DNA of 64,000 bases from Puccinellia tenuiflora (GCA_012064385.1 QRDG01000532.1:659131-723130); one strand, 5' to 3'. Counted from the stretch's first letter, positions 1-12,010 are shown. Translations and numbers: made by a program. The notes: a model not told the origin generated them from the sequence alone.

Positions 1-595
1 CGAGGCAGGGCTCAGCGGCGGCGGCGTCAAGGAGGAGGACGGCGACGACGAGGTAGGGCCCAGCGGCGGTGGTAGCGGCGGCTACACCATCAAGGAGGAG
101 GACTACGACGCCTTCTACCGCGACCGTTAGTCCGGAGAGGACGCCACCGGCCGCTCGCCGCCGTTTATATCAGTTTACTTTGTTTTTAAATCCCGTCTTT
201 TGTAATCCCGTCGTTTGAATGAATGAATGAAATGGCCCGTCGTTTGGTTGATTTAAAAAAAAACTTGTGCGCCGATGACAAGAACGAAAAACACCATCGG
301 CGCACACATGTAGCTTGAGGCTGTCTGGGCGGGCCGTCTGGGCTGACGAAGAAGGCCACGTGGTGGATACGTACGCCGACGGCCCACTATAAACCGACGG
401 CGGCTCTTGGCCGAGGAGACGAGCGCCGAGGGCTTTTCTGGGCCGACGGCCTTTTGGGCCTGACCGTCGGCGTAGCCCGGCTACGCCGAGGGTCAAGGCC
501 ACCTGCTGGCCTTTCCGGGCTATAAGCCGACGGCCCCGACAAAAAATCGTCAGCCTAGAAAATGGCCGTCGGCGCATCTTAGCATTCCTGTAGTG
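1..595. mobile_element. CACTA (En/Spm-type) transposon, right end; body lies left of the window
   Basis: The right end at 595 reads, on the minus strand, CACTACAGGAATGCTAAG, a typical grass CACTA terminus. Between about 260 and 580 lie many copies of a GCCGACGGC/GCCGTCGGC-like motif in both orientations, the subterminal repeats to which En/Spm-type transposases bind. The three bases after the end (596-598, TGA) are the expected place of the 3-bp target duplication, but the partner is outside the window. The left limit and any transposase cannot be seen. The coding fragment at 2-130 seems to lie inside the element. Confidence 0.8.
2..130 (+). CDS. C-terminal fragment of an uncharacterised acidic KEE-motif protein, cargo of the CACTA element
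   Basis: An open frame runs from the window edge to a TAG at 128-130 and gives 42 residues. It is Gly-rich and acidic with two lysine-acid motifs (VKEED and IKEED) and ends in an aromatic tail (YDAFYRDR). The composition, the Gly/Ser spacers and the short aromatic C-terminus resemble the end of the gene at 18033-19206, which closes with GGDYTVFYCHFDM. The 3' flanks of the two are also loosely similar (GCCGCCGTT followed by a T-rich stretch). I infer a paralogue of that family, here within about 470 bp of a CACTA terminus, so probably captured by or nested in it. Its function is unknown. It could also be an unrelated low-complexity protein end; the match is too short to decide. Confidence 0.5.
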   Translation, partial: EAGLSGGGVKEEDGDDEVGPSGGGSGGYTIKEEDYDAFYRDR

Positions 596-599
596 TGAA

Positions 600-800
600 T
601 GTTTGGAGCCTGACGGGTAGCGCACTAACACTGAAACAACGGCCACTACTCGTGTGTATAAGTATAACGGTACTGAGATAACGTCTACGAAAAGGAAAAT
701 ATTACTAGTTTACTACTCGTGTGAAGTACTTACTATTCACATGTAGTGTGTTGGAGTATGGTATCCGAAAGAGATTTGAAAGCGAACTGATTCGACTCGG
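600..800. repeat. Diverged copy of the sequence found downstream of the lipase gene
   Basis: This stretch shares blocks in the same order with 23860-24010: CTGAAACA, GATAACGTCTAC followed by AGGAAAA, and GTGTTGGAG followed by a GTAYGRTAYC block. A third, shorter copy is at 24108-24170. The simplest reading is that a second lipase-like locus, or at least its 3' flank, lay to the left and was later split by the CACTA insertion. A dispersed repeat would explain it equally well. From about 800 to 1250 I see nothing I can name. Confidence 0.4.
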
Positions 801-1249
801 CCGCAAACCTAGATGGTCGAACACTGCATCGCTTTCCTGTCCTTCTATCTGTACTGTAATCATAAACTAGGGTGTGGGTGTACGTTTGTACAAACTGATC
901 GGCTTGTTTGGGCTTCACTTATAAACCGGAACCGGGGCAATGACTTTTTTTGTCTAAAACCAGAACGGCTGAATGGGTAATGGCCCATGATAAAAATACC
1001 ACGCTATAGCATCACTACAATGTCTCACTAATAGCACGTAATGACGCGATAACACGTTAATGACGTATTTTAAGACTGGCGCTATTTTGCTATAGCAAGC
1101 TTTTTTTTCCTTGGTAATGACATGTGTTTCCGTTAGGAAAGGAAATCCTTTGCCTCCCTCTTTGTAACTGTTGGTTTTTTTCCCCACACGATCCATGGGG
1201 GATCGAATTTCATTACCAAAGAGATAACGAAATACTGCGATGAACCAAT

Positions 1250-2364
1250 ATCAGAAGTGCTATGAGGGAAGGATTAGCTTTGGCGAACAAGTTCGATTAC
1301 AGCAGAATCGTAGCTGGATCTGATTCGTTGGAAACAATTGAAGCATGCACGGGGATTCCAGGTGGTGGAATGAACAACAGCTATCTTTACTGACTGTGTG
1401 GACATTTATAATATTTTTTTTTGAGAAAAGACACCCAAAGAGGACTGTTATATCTGATATTGATAAAAAAACAAATGGAAATACACTGAAACTCATATTG
1501 GTCGTCTTCTTCCTCCTATTGATCGACGGCTGCCGGAGATTAAAACATACAATCAATAAGCAACAAAGTACTAGGCCACCTTCAAACACCCTCGCCAACC
1601 AAATCTTTGAAGACCGCAATAGCCACCTGCCACAAACAACGAGATTGAATAAACGCATATCGAACATCGACTGGGGACACACCCCAAGAAGCAGCGCAGG
1701 CTTGCAATCCTCCACCACCAATCCAACGGGTTGGAGAAACCGAACCTTATCGTAGACCCAAACAAGCGAAAAGATCGAAAATGTTCCACGATAGACCAGC
1801 GGACAGCTTCCCTTGAAGGACACACCAACTGCCAAGATCCATAGGAAACCAACAGATCTGACAACACCTACTCTCATTGGCCCTTCACCAACGCCAGGAA
1901 CGTTGACGAGGTAGGAAGAGGCCAGAGAGACCATATTCCAAAACGTCATCGTCACCACCACCTCGTCGATGCCGTTATGGACACCAAAACCAAACTCTAA
2001 CATTAGGAACCTTATAACAGCACCGAGCGCAGGTCCAAGGTCCCCACCTCCTCCTACCGTCAGAGCGGTAGTCAAAGGAGGCGGGGACCGTCGAAATGCG
2101 GCGAAGAAGACGGACGGCGGCGACGCCCTAGCATGCAGCCGCGCTGCATCTCGAGCAATGTGTTCTCGAGCGAATCATCTATTGGAAGTGTTGTATTCAC
2201 GTATTGCCGAGGGAAGCAAATAATAAGATTGTGTCATGAAAGGAAAAGAGTTTGAAGATTTCGAAAAAATCGTTTCTTTTAGATTTTATTTTATAATCAT
2301 GTATCTCTACCATGTACTATTCGCTACTATAAATATATCATGGTATTGATTGTCAAAAAAAAAA
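1250..2364 (+). mobile_element. LINE remnant (RNase H end, poly-A tail), split by a retroposon
   Basis: Frame-shifted translation of 1255-1400 gives plant LINE RNase H blocks: LALANKFDYSRIVAGSDSLE, then GDSRWWNEQQ, then IFTDCVDIYN. After an interruption the 3' part resumes near 2185 with SIGSVVF and REANNKIVS, matching the usual end (GSVVFKHCPREAN) of such elements. The element finishes in an A11 run at 2354-2364. It is a decayed, 5'-truncated L1-type retrotransposon with several frameshifts. No function remains. Confidence 0.6.
1412..2185 (-). mobile_element. Retroposon-like insertion inside the LINE remnant
   Basis: The RNase H reading of the surrounding LINE stops at about 1410 and resumes near 2185, so about 775 bp have been added. 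The insert begins with a T-run at 1412, so its poly-A end faces left and it lies on the minus strand, with a GC-rich 5' part at the right end. A 271-codon open stretch crosses it but has no recognisable domain. I could not find a clean TSD; the insertion is probably old. Confidence 0.4.
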
Positions 2365-2369
2365 AGCTA

Positions 2370-2655
2370 CTCCATCCGAACCAGAAAGAACTAACTAAAC
2401 CCAAAGTTTTTTTTTGAAATAACAATATATAAAGCTAGCAAGCCGGCTTATTAAAAACCTTCCAGTCCCCTTAGATACCCTGGTAAGAAAAAGAGTGCGT
2501 CTGAAACTTACTGTTTTAGTCAAGAATAAATCTAGAGGCCTCATCCGACCAATTACAAGAATTTTATTAACAAAGCTATCCTTAGCCAGCTCGTGAGCAA
2601 CCTGGTTTGCCTCCCTCGGACAGTGTTTGAAGCTAATAGTCCGGATCCGAGGGAG
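2370..2655. mobile_element. Stowaway MITE, interrupted by a LINE 3' end
   Basis: Left end CTCCATCCGAACCAG and right end (minus strand) CTCCCTCGGATCCGG are Stowaway termini, each next to a TA dinucleotide (2368-2369 and 2656-2657). The middle is replaced by an unrelated LINE tail (2408 to about 2637). Confidence 0.65.
2408..2637 (-). mobile_element. 5'-truncated LINE 3' end (RNase H C-terminus)
   Basis: The minus strand ends in an A9 tail (T-run at 2408-2416). It encodes ISFKHCPREANQVAHELAK, the C-terminal block of the RNase H domain of plant LINEs. Its 3' untranslated part (AAAACCTTCC, CCCCTTAG and TACCCTGGTAAG on the plus strand) is closely similar to the tail of the LINE at 38625-41141, so the two belong to one family. 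It is only about 230 bp long and sits inside a Stowaway element. Confidence 0.7.
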
Positions 2656-3150
2656 TAGGTTTTGTTTTTCAAGTGGATTTTCTTGTAATTAGGTCCATAA
2701 ACGTGAAAGCCCCAAGCCCCAAACCCATGAGACCATCGGTAGCAGTAACAGCAGGCAAAACCCAGCGATGGAAGAGGGAGGCAACGACCTGGATACACGT
2801 AGCAGCACGCAATCATCGCTTCGGCGTTTGGTTTCGTCTTGCCTTTGGCGGCGGCTGAGGAGGGCAGTTTGTTTTCCAACTTCCAATCGCGATCTAACAC
2901 GAAGGTGAGAAGGGATGGGTGACCTGCGATCTGCAAACCGGAGCTGCACGACTGCACGGATGGACGGCCGCAAAGGTCTGTATGATCGGCGACGACGAGT
3001 CTCCAGAACGGAAGGTATTTTTACTCGTTTCTTATTCAGATTTTTCTTGGTATTAGTGGTTAGCTCATCCCTCGATATCGGATTTATGCGTGCCTTTAAA
3101 ACTATAGAAGTGGAATTATACAAACTACAAGCATACAAAATCCATTCTTC

Positions 3151-3240
3151 CGACGAGATGCTGGACTCGCTGTAAATGTGTTTTGCCTTTCTTCTACTAA
3201 TATAATCGACACGCAAGTCTTTTGCGTGTTCGTAAAAAAA
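3151..3240 (+). mobile_element. Very short LINE tail with flanking duplication
   Basis: About 88 bp ending in TGCGTGTTCGTAAAAAAA, with a small hairpin (ACGCAAGTC/TTTTGCGT), resembles the last bases of grass LINEs. The sequence AAAATCCATTCTTC precedes it (3137-3150) and follows it (ending at 3252), which fits target-primed insertion of a strongly 5'-truncated copy. Confidence 0.55.
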
Positions 3241-3299
3241 AATCCATTCTTCGTACGACGGTGGTGGCGCTGGTGTGAGAGGAGATAGTGCAGAGGGCC

Positions 3300-6200
3300 T
3301 ATGCCCACTCACACGACCCCGGCGACTACAAATCGCTGGTTCTTGTATTCTTTTGTTTTTTTTTTTTTGGTCTAAGGGCTGTTTAAAACTCTGTACAAAA
3401 CAATCTTTTCTATCTAATCGGATGGCAGAACGACTGTCTTAACCTCTAAAAAAAATTCATTAGGAAATTTATGATTGTCCACATGTGTAGTTGTGTAGAG
3501 ACGGAGAATTAATTAGAGAATCGGGTCAATTCATAACTATTTCATCTTCCATTTGCTTGTATGGCAATTGATTAAATTATTTCACGCATCTTCCATTCAT
3601 TGAGAGATGACTTATTATCACATAAACAATTCGTAGACTGGAAACGAAATCACTATGAAGGTGACGTATACTGAGATTCGATGAGTTTAATAGTCATAGA
3701 GCGAAATTGAGAAATTAAACTTCTCCTTCGTATCGTCAAACAATATCGCCATGCTATGTTATAAATGTTAGACTGAGAGTTCATATATTGTAATGTTTTT
3801 TTTTTTGCGTAGAATGTTGTGATGTTTATTTTTCATAATTTTACTTGTACAAAACCTCACATATGATCATTATCTTCTTCGCTCCTCTCGTGCTAAAATC
3901 CTAACTACGTCCAGCCCGCGTCAACACATCACCACATAAAAACAAGATGACTTTTTGATACTTACATGCAAGTCAGATGATCAAGTTTACATCTTCGAAT
4001 GCAAGTCTGTATACTGACTGAGATGCAGCTCACCGAGCTGGAGAGATGAAAACAACATTTTGGTTTTGTTTTTACTGCAGTTGTGCCTCTCGGTTTTGCT
4101 CTCTCGTTTTTACTGGTTGGTTGCCTAGCTGATTCCTCTCCACCGTCGATGATGTGGTTGGCATCGTCGATCTAATCACCTATTACGTGTCAAAGTGCGT
4201 ACGACGGCTTTGCCATACTTGGACTACATGTTACGGTCCCTTGTACCTACCTTAATAAGGATGTTATACTGACACATTGAATAAGGTTGCAGACCAACCC
4301 CGCAAATTCCCTTCTTCACGCCCCCACGTCGCACGCTGGTGGCAGCGGGTGGAAATCTAACCCTACTCCACCTCTTCTCCCTCCCCCATCCCCTCTCCAC
4401 CGACCGGATGAAGCCGCCAGGTAAAGCCTGAGTAAGCGTCGACGATGGCGGCGGCGTCAGGGCTGCTACAACCTGCAGGCACACGCACGACATCTCGCCA
4501 AAGAGGCGTGTGTGTGTCCTTTGGATCTACATGCACCAAATTTGCATATGTGGTAGGCAGAGTGATGAGCTCGTTTGACTGCTATGCCTTTGCCACGGGA
4601 GTGCTGCCCGATGTGCCACTTTCATCGATGGAAATGTGAAGATCCATTTTCCAATGGCTAGTGGCAACCTCCATACATCTTGGGTACGCCTTGGCACCTT
4701 CATTGCCGTGATTACCTAGGTGTTGATGGGGGATCAAGGTGGTCATGTTTGAAGAAGATCGGATAGGCTCTAGATGTTTCATCTCGTATGCTCGTGTCAA
4801 GTCAAGAGGGAGAGGATTCCAGGGAATACTCGTTGCGGATCGAGAGATGTATGTGTCGGGTCATTAGGATTTTACAACAGTGTTCTCAGCGAGTAGGGGC
4901 GACGACAGTGGAAGATTTCATTCTTGGCGGCGCTCTTAGAACTCCACGTCCGAGTTTTAGGAGGTGAGAACCGTAGATCTGATAATCTTTAGTTGTAGCT
5001 GGCAATGGTGGCTCCCTAGTCATTTCCTTCTTTAAGGTTTTGTCTAGAGATGGACCTTCTCCAGGGTAAAAACCCAGGATCTGTCCATGACGGTTAGATC
5101 GGAAGACGACGGTGTTTGTTCACTATTACCTTTTTAGAGACGTTGTTTTGGAGAACCTTTTTCGGAGTCTAGGTGTCGACACCACTGGTGGTACTCTTGC
5201 TGATGTGAGTTTCTCTTTGCTTTGGTGGGGTCCTTTTTTTTCTTTCTCTTTTGTTTTCTAAATGTGTGCATCCTTAAAACTAGACTTAATCTAAACATTA
5301 TGTTGTTGCTGAGACTAGGTGTATTTGGTCTCATCTTGGTATTAATTATTCCATTTATCAAGAAAAGTCATGTAAAACACAAAACATCATTGCTGTCTGC
5401 ATTAGCGCATTGATTTGTTTCCCCTAAGGGCACGTACAAAGTGTGCACTTAGTTTAGACACAAGGATCGAATTCCTGCCCATTACGTGAGATTCTCAGCC
5501 GAGAGGGGAATTTTCCTTTACGCCGCCTCTTTTTTGAGTTGTCAGACCCTAATTTTTTTCCCACGGCGAATTTAGGAGGCGTTGGGCGCAACAGATCGAC
5601 GCTATTTTCTAACATAAAATTATGGGATCCAAAAAGTTTCAGATTGAATCAAAATTTCACATCAGCCGCACACCTGAAATTAGTTGAGAAAATATATGCC
5701 CTAGAAAAATGTTATTACATCATATTTTCACAACAACTCATTTTGTTCGTGTAGTTGGGACGAGTTCATTCATGCAACGAAGATATTCCATTGTGTTTTC
5801 TATGCAATACTCTCATACCTGCTATTAGTGCACATAGACCAGACATATTCTGCACACACACACACGACCTTTATCTGTCCAAATGAGTTCATAACAGGGT
5901 GACTAGTTCACTTCCAATAGCTCCCAATATGAAAATTCAGAAATGTTACCCCTCCAAACTATCCAACAAACTTTCTTCATACACAAATATATCGCAAGAG
6001 TTCAAGTGTAGCCGATATGATCCAATATGGTTCTACATCCGTTGCTCAACACATCGGTACAAACTGCTAGACAATGGCAACAACATCAATGAAGATGATA
6101 ATGATGCTAAGATAGACGAAAGTCGGGGCCAACAACTTTCTTTGACCAATGAAGGCAACGCATGGTTGGTGAATAGTTTTGTGGAACATTTTCGTGTAAC

Positions 6201-6390
6201 AACCTGTAGGAATATAATTATTTAATCGCAGATTATGAATAACTCTATCGATTTTATCGATGGAAACAACAGAAAATTGATAGGTTTATTGGAAGTACGT
6301 CGTTGTCGACTACAATAAGAATAGTTCCCTAACCAAAGTAGGAGCATCAGAAACTACAAAGATCACTAGGGGAGAACTAACAAAGGAGTT
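3300..6390. other. No recognised gene; AT-rich spacer and unclassified repeat-like DNA
   Basis: No convincing reading frame, RNA gene or transposon end was found. The part at about 4440-5400 has the look of a transcribed, GC-richer unit (no long frame, T/C-rich 3' end near 5225-5260) and may be an unclassified retroposon. The rest is AT-rich. Confidence 0.3.
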
Positions 6391-6394
6391 GTTA

Positions 6395-8428
6395 GCTTTC
6401 ACTGAGTTTAATGCAGTCCAATAGATGCATATGCTAGTGGGTAGTGCGACATGCACCAAGTGTAGAAATATCTCCCCATGTATGAGAATGATAACAGCGG
6501 TCATAACGTTACACTTTTGTACAGCTCGGATAAGGTTAAAGTCCATACAAAATGGAGTAGACACGCAGAAAAGAGAAAGAGCAAAGAAGGTGGACCTGTG
6601 TACAAGATCATATGGAAAACGAAGATGGTCCTCCGATGAGAACCATGGCCGGGAAAGCAAAAAAGGAAAGGGAAAGCTGAAGCTTAATTTCCTATGGGTA
6701 CACTTTCTCCCGATGATATTCAATTATATCATAATACATACGCCCTGCAAGCATCATCGTAAGAAAGATTATTGTTGATATCCAGCTCCGACCTTTGAAA
6801 AAGAAGTTTGAGATTGGCAAGACAAACGAAAAGATTAAAGTGTCTACACATAGTGATAACTAATAATGACTCACACCTCTCACATGGACGAATTACAAAG
6901 GATAAAACACTGAAAGGCAATAAAATAGTTTAGTGACATACTTTTTGGAGGAAACAATAGTAGTGAATAATATGTATTCTATAATGTATTTTCTTTGTAG
7001 CTTTCCGGTTGTTAGATAAATGGTATTAGAATACCAATTTAACAATCTGAAATAAACATGTAATACAAGTTTTTGTATTAAATGGTAAAAAAATATTTTT
7101 GAAAGATACACTTGTGATATTATTTAATAAATAAATTCAATGTCAAATAAAAATATTAATTTGGTTCAAGATATAAATATTATATTTTTAATAGGCAAAT
7201 TTAATACTTAGATTAGTAGGAAAAAATCGCATGTAGATCTGCCTCTACCTGCCATGAATGAATATAGTTTTACAAAATTCTAGAAAGAAATACTAGATTT
7301 TTCAATAGGCAAAATTTAGGATTTGGACTATCATAAAAACTACTCCTAGATATTCCTAAATCTGCCAATACCTAGAATGAATATACTTTGAAAATTATAT
7401 ATATTAAATATTAATACTAGATTTTATAATAGCCAAAATTCAATACTTGGATTATCGGCAAAACAAAAACCACTCATGTACCCTATATATGTCCATGGCT
7501 AAATCTATCCATGCCTAGATTTGCGCATGGCCATATTTAGGCAGATCTAGGAGTGATTTGTTCACTGATAATCTAAGTCTTGTTTTTTGGCTATTGACAA
7601 AATATAGCATTTATATATAGAACATTTAAAACTATATTCATTTCACGCAATCGTATTTCTATCTAGAATAAATTTAATATTTTTATTTTGGGTTGATTAT
7701 TCAATTATATCGCAAGTATATATTTCAATTAAATAAACTTATATCATTGAATAAAAATCTTGTATTACATATTTATTTTAGATTGATAAATTGGTATTCT
7801 AATACCATTTATCTAACAAAAGAAACTATTGAGAAAAATACATTAAAAATACATATTATTTGCTACTGTTGCTTCCTCCAAAAATTATGCCACTAAAATA
7901 TTTTATTGCCTTTCGGTGTTGCATCCTTTGGAATCCGTCCATGTGATAGGCGGGTGTCATAATTAGTTATTTCTACTTGTAGACATTTTAATCTTTTCTT
8001 TTGTCTTGCCGGTCACAAACTTCTCTTCGAGAGTTGGAGGTAGACCTCGGCAATATTTTTTTGATATAATACTCGCAGTGCGTGTATATCATGGTATAAT
8101 TGAATATCATCGTGAGAAAGTGTACCCATAGAAACTTCATCTTCGTCTTTCCCTTTCCTTTTTGCTTTCTTGGCCATGCTTCCCGTCGGACGATCTTTTT
8201 TGCCATCTGATCTTGTACAGTTCCACCTTCTTTGCTTTTTCCATTTTCTGCATGTCTACTCCTTCTTTATAGACTTTAACCTTATCCCAACGGTACATAA
8301 GTGTGAAGTTTTGACCGTTGTTCTCCTTCTTGTACATGGCGAGCGATTTCTTGTGGGTCGCACTGCACATCCGCATATCATCTTTTATCCTGCAATAAGT
8401 TGAGTGAAAGCTTCTTGTCTATACATGC
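6395..8428. repeat. 2-kb foldback element (long imperfect inverted repeat)
   Basis: The two halves are reverse complements for most of their length, about 1 kb each, with the centre near 7411. Anchors include TATGGGTACACTTTCTC at 6693-6709 against its complement at 8114-8130, and AGCTTTCAC near 6397 against GTGAAAG near 8404. Parallel peptides can be read inward from both arms (for example FLWVHFL followed by MIFNY), so the arms may derive from a duplicated transcribed sequence. A transcript across the region would fold into a long hairpin, a possible source of small RNAs. The right edge abuts the retroposon at 8431. Confidence 0.7.
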
Positions 8429-8430
8429 CG

Positions 8431-9801
8431 AAACAGGGGAGGTGGCTCTTGCTCCCGCGACTCCCGTAGCTAGGGTTTCCCGCGGCCGCCGCCGGCGCCG
8501 CCGTCAGCCCCACCTCCGGCTCCCCCTCCCTCCCCTCCTTCCTCTGCGCTCCCATCGCCCCCCCCCCCCCCCCCCCGAGGCGACGGAGCGCCACCCCCGT
8601 CTCTCCCTTCTCGGCCGCCCTCATCCTCTTCCCCCCGTCGCCGCCGCCGGCAGAGGCTGCCGGGCGTTGCCCGTGCGGCGTCGGCGACGGCGGCCTTCTC
8701 TTCTCCGCGCGTGTTGGAGGCGGTAGTCGGGGTATCCCCTCCACGCAGCAGTGTGCCCAGGGCGGCAGCGGGCCTCCGCTCCGGCCGGGCGGTGGCGTCA
8801 CGGCGGTGGCGTATGTGGAGCAGCAGGGCAGCGCAGTGCAGCAACGCGGATGCTGACGGGCAGCAGGGCGGCGTGATGCCTGTGGCCCAGATCGGGGCCC
8901 TTAGAGGCCCATCTGGGTCGGGCCGGGCCGGACTGCAGCGCGATCTGCAGCGGACAGCGAGGTAGAGGATGCAGGGGGCAGCGGCATGGCGGTCGGCCTG
9001 TTGCAGCATGGCTGCAGGCTTTACGGGCCCTTTTCGGGCCCGGCCGGACCCGATTGGGATTGGTGTGCCCTTGCGGGGGCTTTACGGGCCCGAGGGGCGC
9101 TCGGGCCCGGCCGAACCTAACTTGGACTGGTGTGTCCTGCGGCCGCGTCTGGTCGACTACCGCCTTCGGCGGTGGAGGTAGTTCCCTCCCGCGCGGCCGC
9201 GGTACTGCTGACCCCGATTCTTGCTACTTCTTGCAGTCGTCTTGCAGACCCCGTGATGGTTGCTGCGGTGAGACGACGATGGCGGCTTCATGACCGTGGT
9301 GGTGCATGTTGGTGGGCGGAGAGTTCGGTGGCTTCGAGGCTTCGTCCTCGCGGGGCTCCTGTCCTACGGATGGTCCGGGGTTGTGGACGGGGGTTTTTCG
9401 GGAGAAATCCTTGTCGGCTCGTCCGACACCGACGCGGTGCCGCCTCCTGGTGGCATCCCCCTTCCTGAAGGGCGTCGTGGCTACCCGTCGTCCACTTCCT
9501 CCGTGTGCCAGGGGAAACCCTAGGACCTTTGGTCCGGGCAGCAGCAAGCGCTATCCTTCTTGAAGGTGCTGCTTGGCACTCGACAGTTCGGCGCTAGGAG
9601 CGTGGTGGTACTTCTTCCGTGGGCGCAACGGTCGCGTGTCACCGTAGTTTAGTCGATCCTCCTATGTCTCCATTTCTTTTCTTTTCTTTTCTTTTGGTTT
9701 GTGTGTGCTGCTGCCCCAGCTTCTGTGGTGTTGCGTTTGTATCGCTGGATGTGTGATGGTTGTTGCTTTATTTATAAAGCGGGGCGAAAGCCTGTTTCGA
9801 G
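8431..9801 (+). mobile_element. GC-rich non-LTR retroposon without poly-A tail, copy 1
   Basis: The unit is flanked by a 14-bp direct repeat GTCTATACATGCCG (8417-8430 and 9802-9815). It starts with a GC-rich segment, includes a C-run near 8560, and ends TTTATAAAGCGGGGCGAAAG followed by CCTGTTTCGAG, with no poly-A. The unit at 13247-14677 has the same end in reverse orientation and its own 17-bp TSD. Long frames inside are products of GC-rich composition and show no domain. Long variable TSDs point to target-primed reverse transcription; the missing tail is unusual for that. Confidence 0.65.
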
Positions 9802-9815
9802 GTCTATACATGCCG

Positions 9816-10153
9816 TAACAATTGCATGTGTCCGTTTCGTGCTTGAGTATTTGAGCATACCGATATTTTTAACAGAAGATAACCCCACTAAAGCAACCAC
9901 TAAACTCGGCGTGAGGTGTTTTGGCTCCCGAGTTACAGTGATCTCGGTATTTCTTAAAGTTTAAAAAAAATTAAAAACTGTACCATGTATACATAGACAT
10001 GTTATCTACATCTCGGCATAGTTTTGCTAGATACTAAGTTCGCTTGTAGGCTACACAAAAATCACAAAATCTTGGCTCTAAAAAGGCGAACAAAATTAAT
10101 TCATTTTTTCTTTCAACATTTATCTTTTTTGCAGATCACATATCTATACCTAA
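9816..10153. other. No recognised feature
   Basis: AT-rich spacer between the retroposon and the first Helitron. It continues the sequence interrupted at 8430. Nothing further can be supported. Confidence 0.3.
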
Positions 10154-11387
10154 TCTATACCTAATAATAAAAGCAATAAGCCTTCTTTAGTCGGTCCAAG
10201 CCTTCTTTGGTCGGTCCGTCGTAATTTTTACAGTTTTGCCCTCCCACCAAATCTAAACTATTAAATTGGAATCGGATGTGTACGTCGTCCGTTGCGTTTT
10301 CGTTGTTTCCTTTGGTATACGTCATGTGATACGCTCCCCTGTCGATGGATGAGTCTATATCTCCCTCGATTGATCGCTGGACCGTGTCCTTCTCAAATCA
10401 TGTCCTCGCTATTCACGTCGTGGCCCTAGCTCGACCACGCCGTCAGATTGCGGGAGCTCGAACACGCCGCCGGACTGCAGGAGCTCGACCAGGCGCCGGT
10501 CCCCACGCCTCTGGTCGGCAGTCCCCTTTCACCGCTACCTACCCTAACTCCGCTCTCACCTCGCACACCTATGGTTGCCGCGTTAGGGCCGTATACGGTA
10601 GGTGGTGAGGTAATTCCGAAGTAAACACCTTCCTCCTCCGGCGATGCCTTGGCTTGCGCCCGTGGTGTGGCTCGTGCGTGCCGTTCAGGTGAAGACCGGC
10701 GGAAGCGACCTGCGTTGTCCAGCACTCTCAATCACAGGAAGCTTGATGAAGACGCAGTAGCAAACAATTGGTTCACTTCGTCAGTTCGTCCATCGCACAT
10801 GACATGGCTGTTGGTGCAGCAGCTGGACATATCAAAGCTTCTGCTCCCTGCTATGCAGAGTGAGTCACTAAATACAATTAGGTTTTTCTGTTGAATCATT
10901 TATGCATTGTATGTGCACACATGGACCAAATTATTGGTCTAATTAGCTTCTTGCTTTGTCCTGAATGATTTCTTGACAGCTACGCACTATGAATACAGGA
11001 AGAATTCTAAAGTGAAAGGGGAATGCCGCTAAGAATATAGGAAGAATATAGGAAGAATTCTTGCTTTGTCCTGAATCCATATGAAGTGGAAAATTACGAG
11101 GAAGTCGCCAAGGCGGTGAGGATTGGGGAGAGGTGATGGATGTGGAGCTACCGGTGGTGGTCCTCGATCCAGAAGCACGGCGCGGTGGCGTGGTAGGCTG
11201 GGGCGCTGTTACGGCGGGAGGCACAGATCAGAGCACCGTTGGATTCAGGCGAGCGCCCGTGTGGCCTACTGGCCCGTGGGGGTGCAGGTCCCAAGTGCCG
11301 AACAATCCTCACCAATTGTATGTTTGTGTTCCCAAAACAAATTAATAATTCTAATCATAGTAATTGAGATTTTTCTTCTTCTGCTAG

Positions 11388-11483
11388 GCATCTGGTTCAG
11401 ATCGCATCTGAGAAGCTCGTGGCTTTGAGGCGCGGAAGCCCATTCACTGCTCTGATAAGGAACTCAAGGGTCATCTATCTACA
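11388..11483 (+). pseudogene. Exon-like fragment inside Helitron 1
   Basis: A pyrimidine-rich tract and CTGCTAG acceptor precede an open stretch reading HLVQIASEKLVALRRGSPF and onward. It could be one exon of a captured gene. I do not recognise the protein. The call rests on splice-site context and normal amino-acid composition only. Confidence 0.3.
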
Positions 11484-11900
11484 GAATCTATCTTCCATGT
11501 ATTCTGTTACCTTTGCATTATACAAGTAAAATCAGCATAGGTTTTCAGTTGGTCGGGTATGTTTGTTTGTGAATCTTCACACTTGCGATCGAACTGAATT
11601 TGCTAACAATCACACCAGCCAAGTCATTTTGTTGTTCAAAGCTTGCAGCTCCTGGAGGTCACTGCATTCTACCGGGTCTATGGTATATTTCTCACTAAGT
11701 TAAGAGAATGGATCTACAGAAATAGTAGTGTTTATGAAGAATACTATTATTATAGTTCTTTCGTTTTGTTAACCCAATGTTACTCCAATAATGCTGCACC
11801 ACTTTCGGCTCATTCAAATGAACTCATTTGTTATATGTTGATTGTTTTGGAGGATACATATTGTTACTATATCTTTGCTCTTTTGGCCGTTCTAAGGTAG

Positions 11901-12010
11901 GACTTAAGGAGCTGGCAGCAATATATTTTCTGGAGAAGAATATTAAGGATATCCCTCATATGACTAAATTTTTCAGGAAACAAATCCAGCAAGCAAACAA
12001 GAAGCTCTGA
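11901..12010 (+). pseudogene. Terminal exon-like fragment inside Helitron 1
   Basis: After a GGTAG acceptor the frame reads LKELAAIYFLEKNIKDIPHM, then TKFFRKQIQQANKKL and a TGA at 12008-12010. The peptide is Lys-rich and helical in character with non-random composition, as expected of the last exon of a captured host gene. The parent gene is not recognised. It lies 5' to 3' in the Helitron orientation, about 500 bp after the other exon-like piece, so both may come from one gene. Confidence 0.35.

Noticed and set aside
1260..2075. 271-codon open frame on the minus strand
   Set aside because: It crosses the border between the LINE remnant and the inserted retroposon and has no domain; the frame is chance.
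5222..5754. Short hydrophobic frames near a T-rich tract
   Set aside because: Hydrophobicity comes from T-rich sequence; no promoter, domain or splice pattern supports a gene.
8385..9563. Many overlapping long frames on both strands
   Set aside because: They follow from the very high GC content of the retroposon; none has a domain or consistent codon use.
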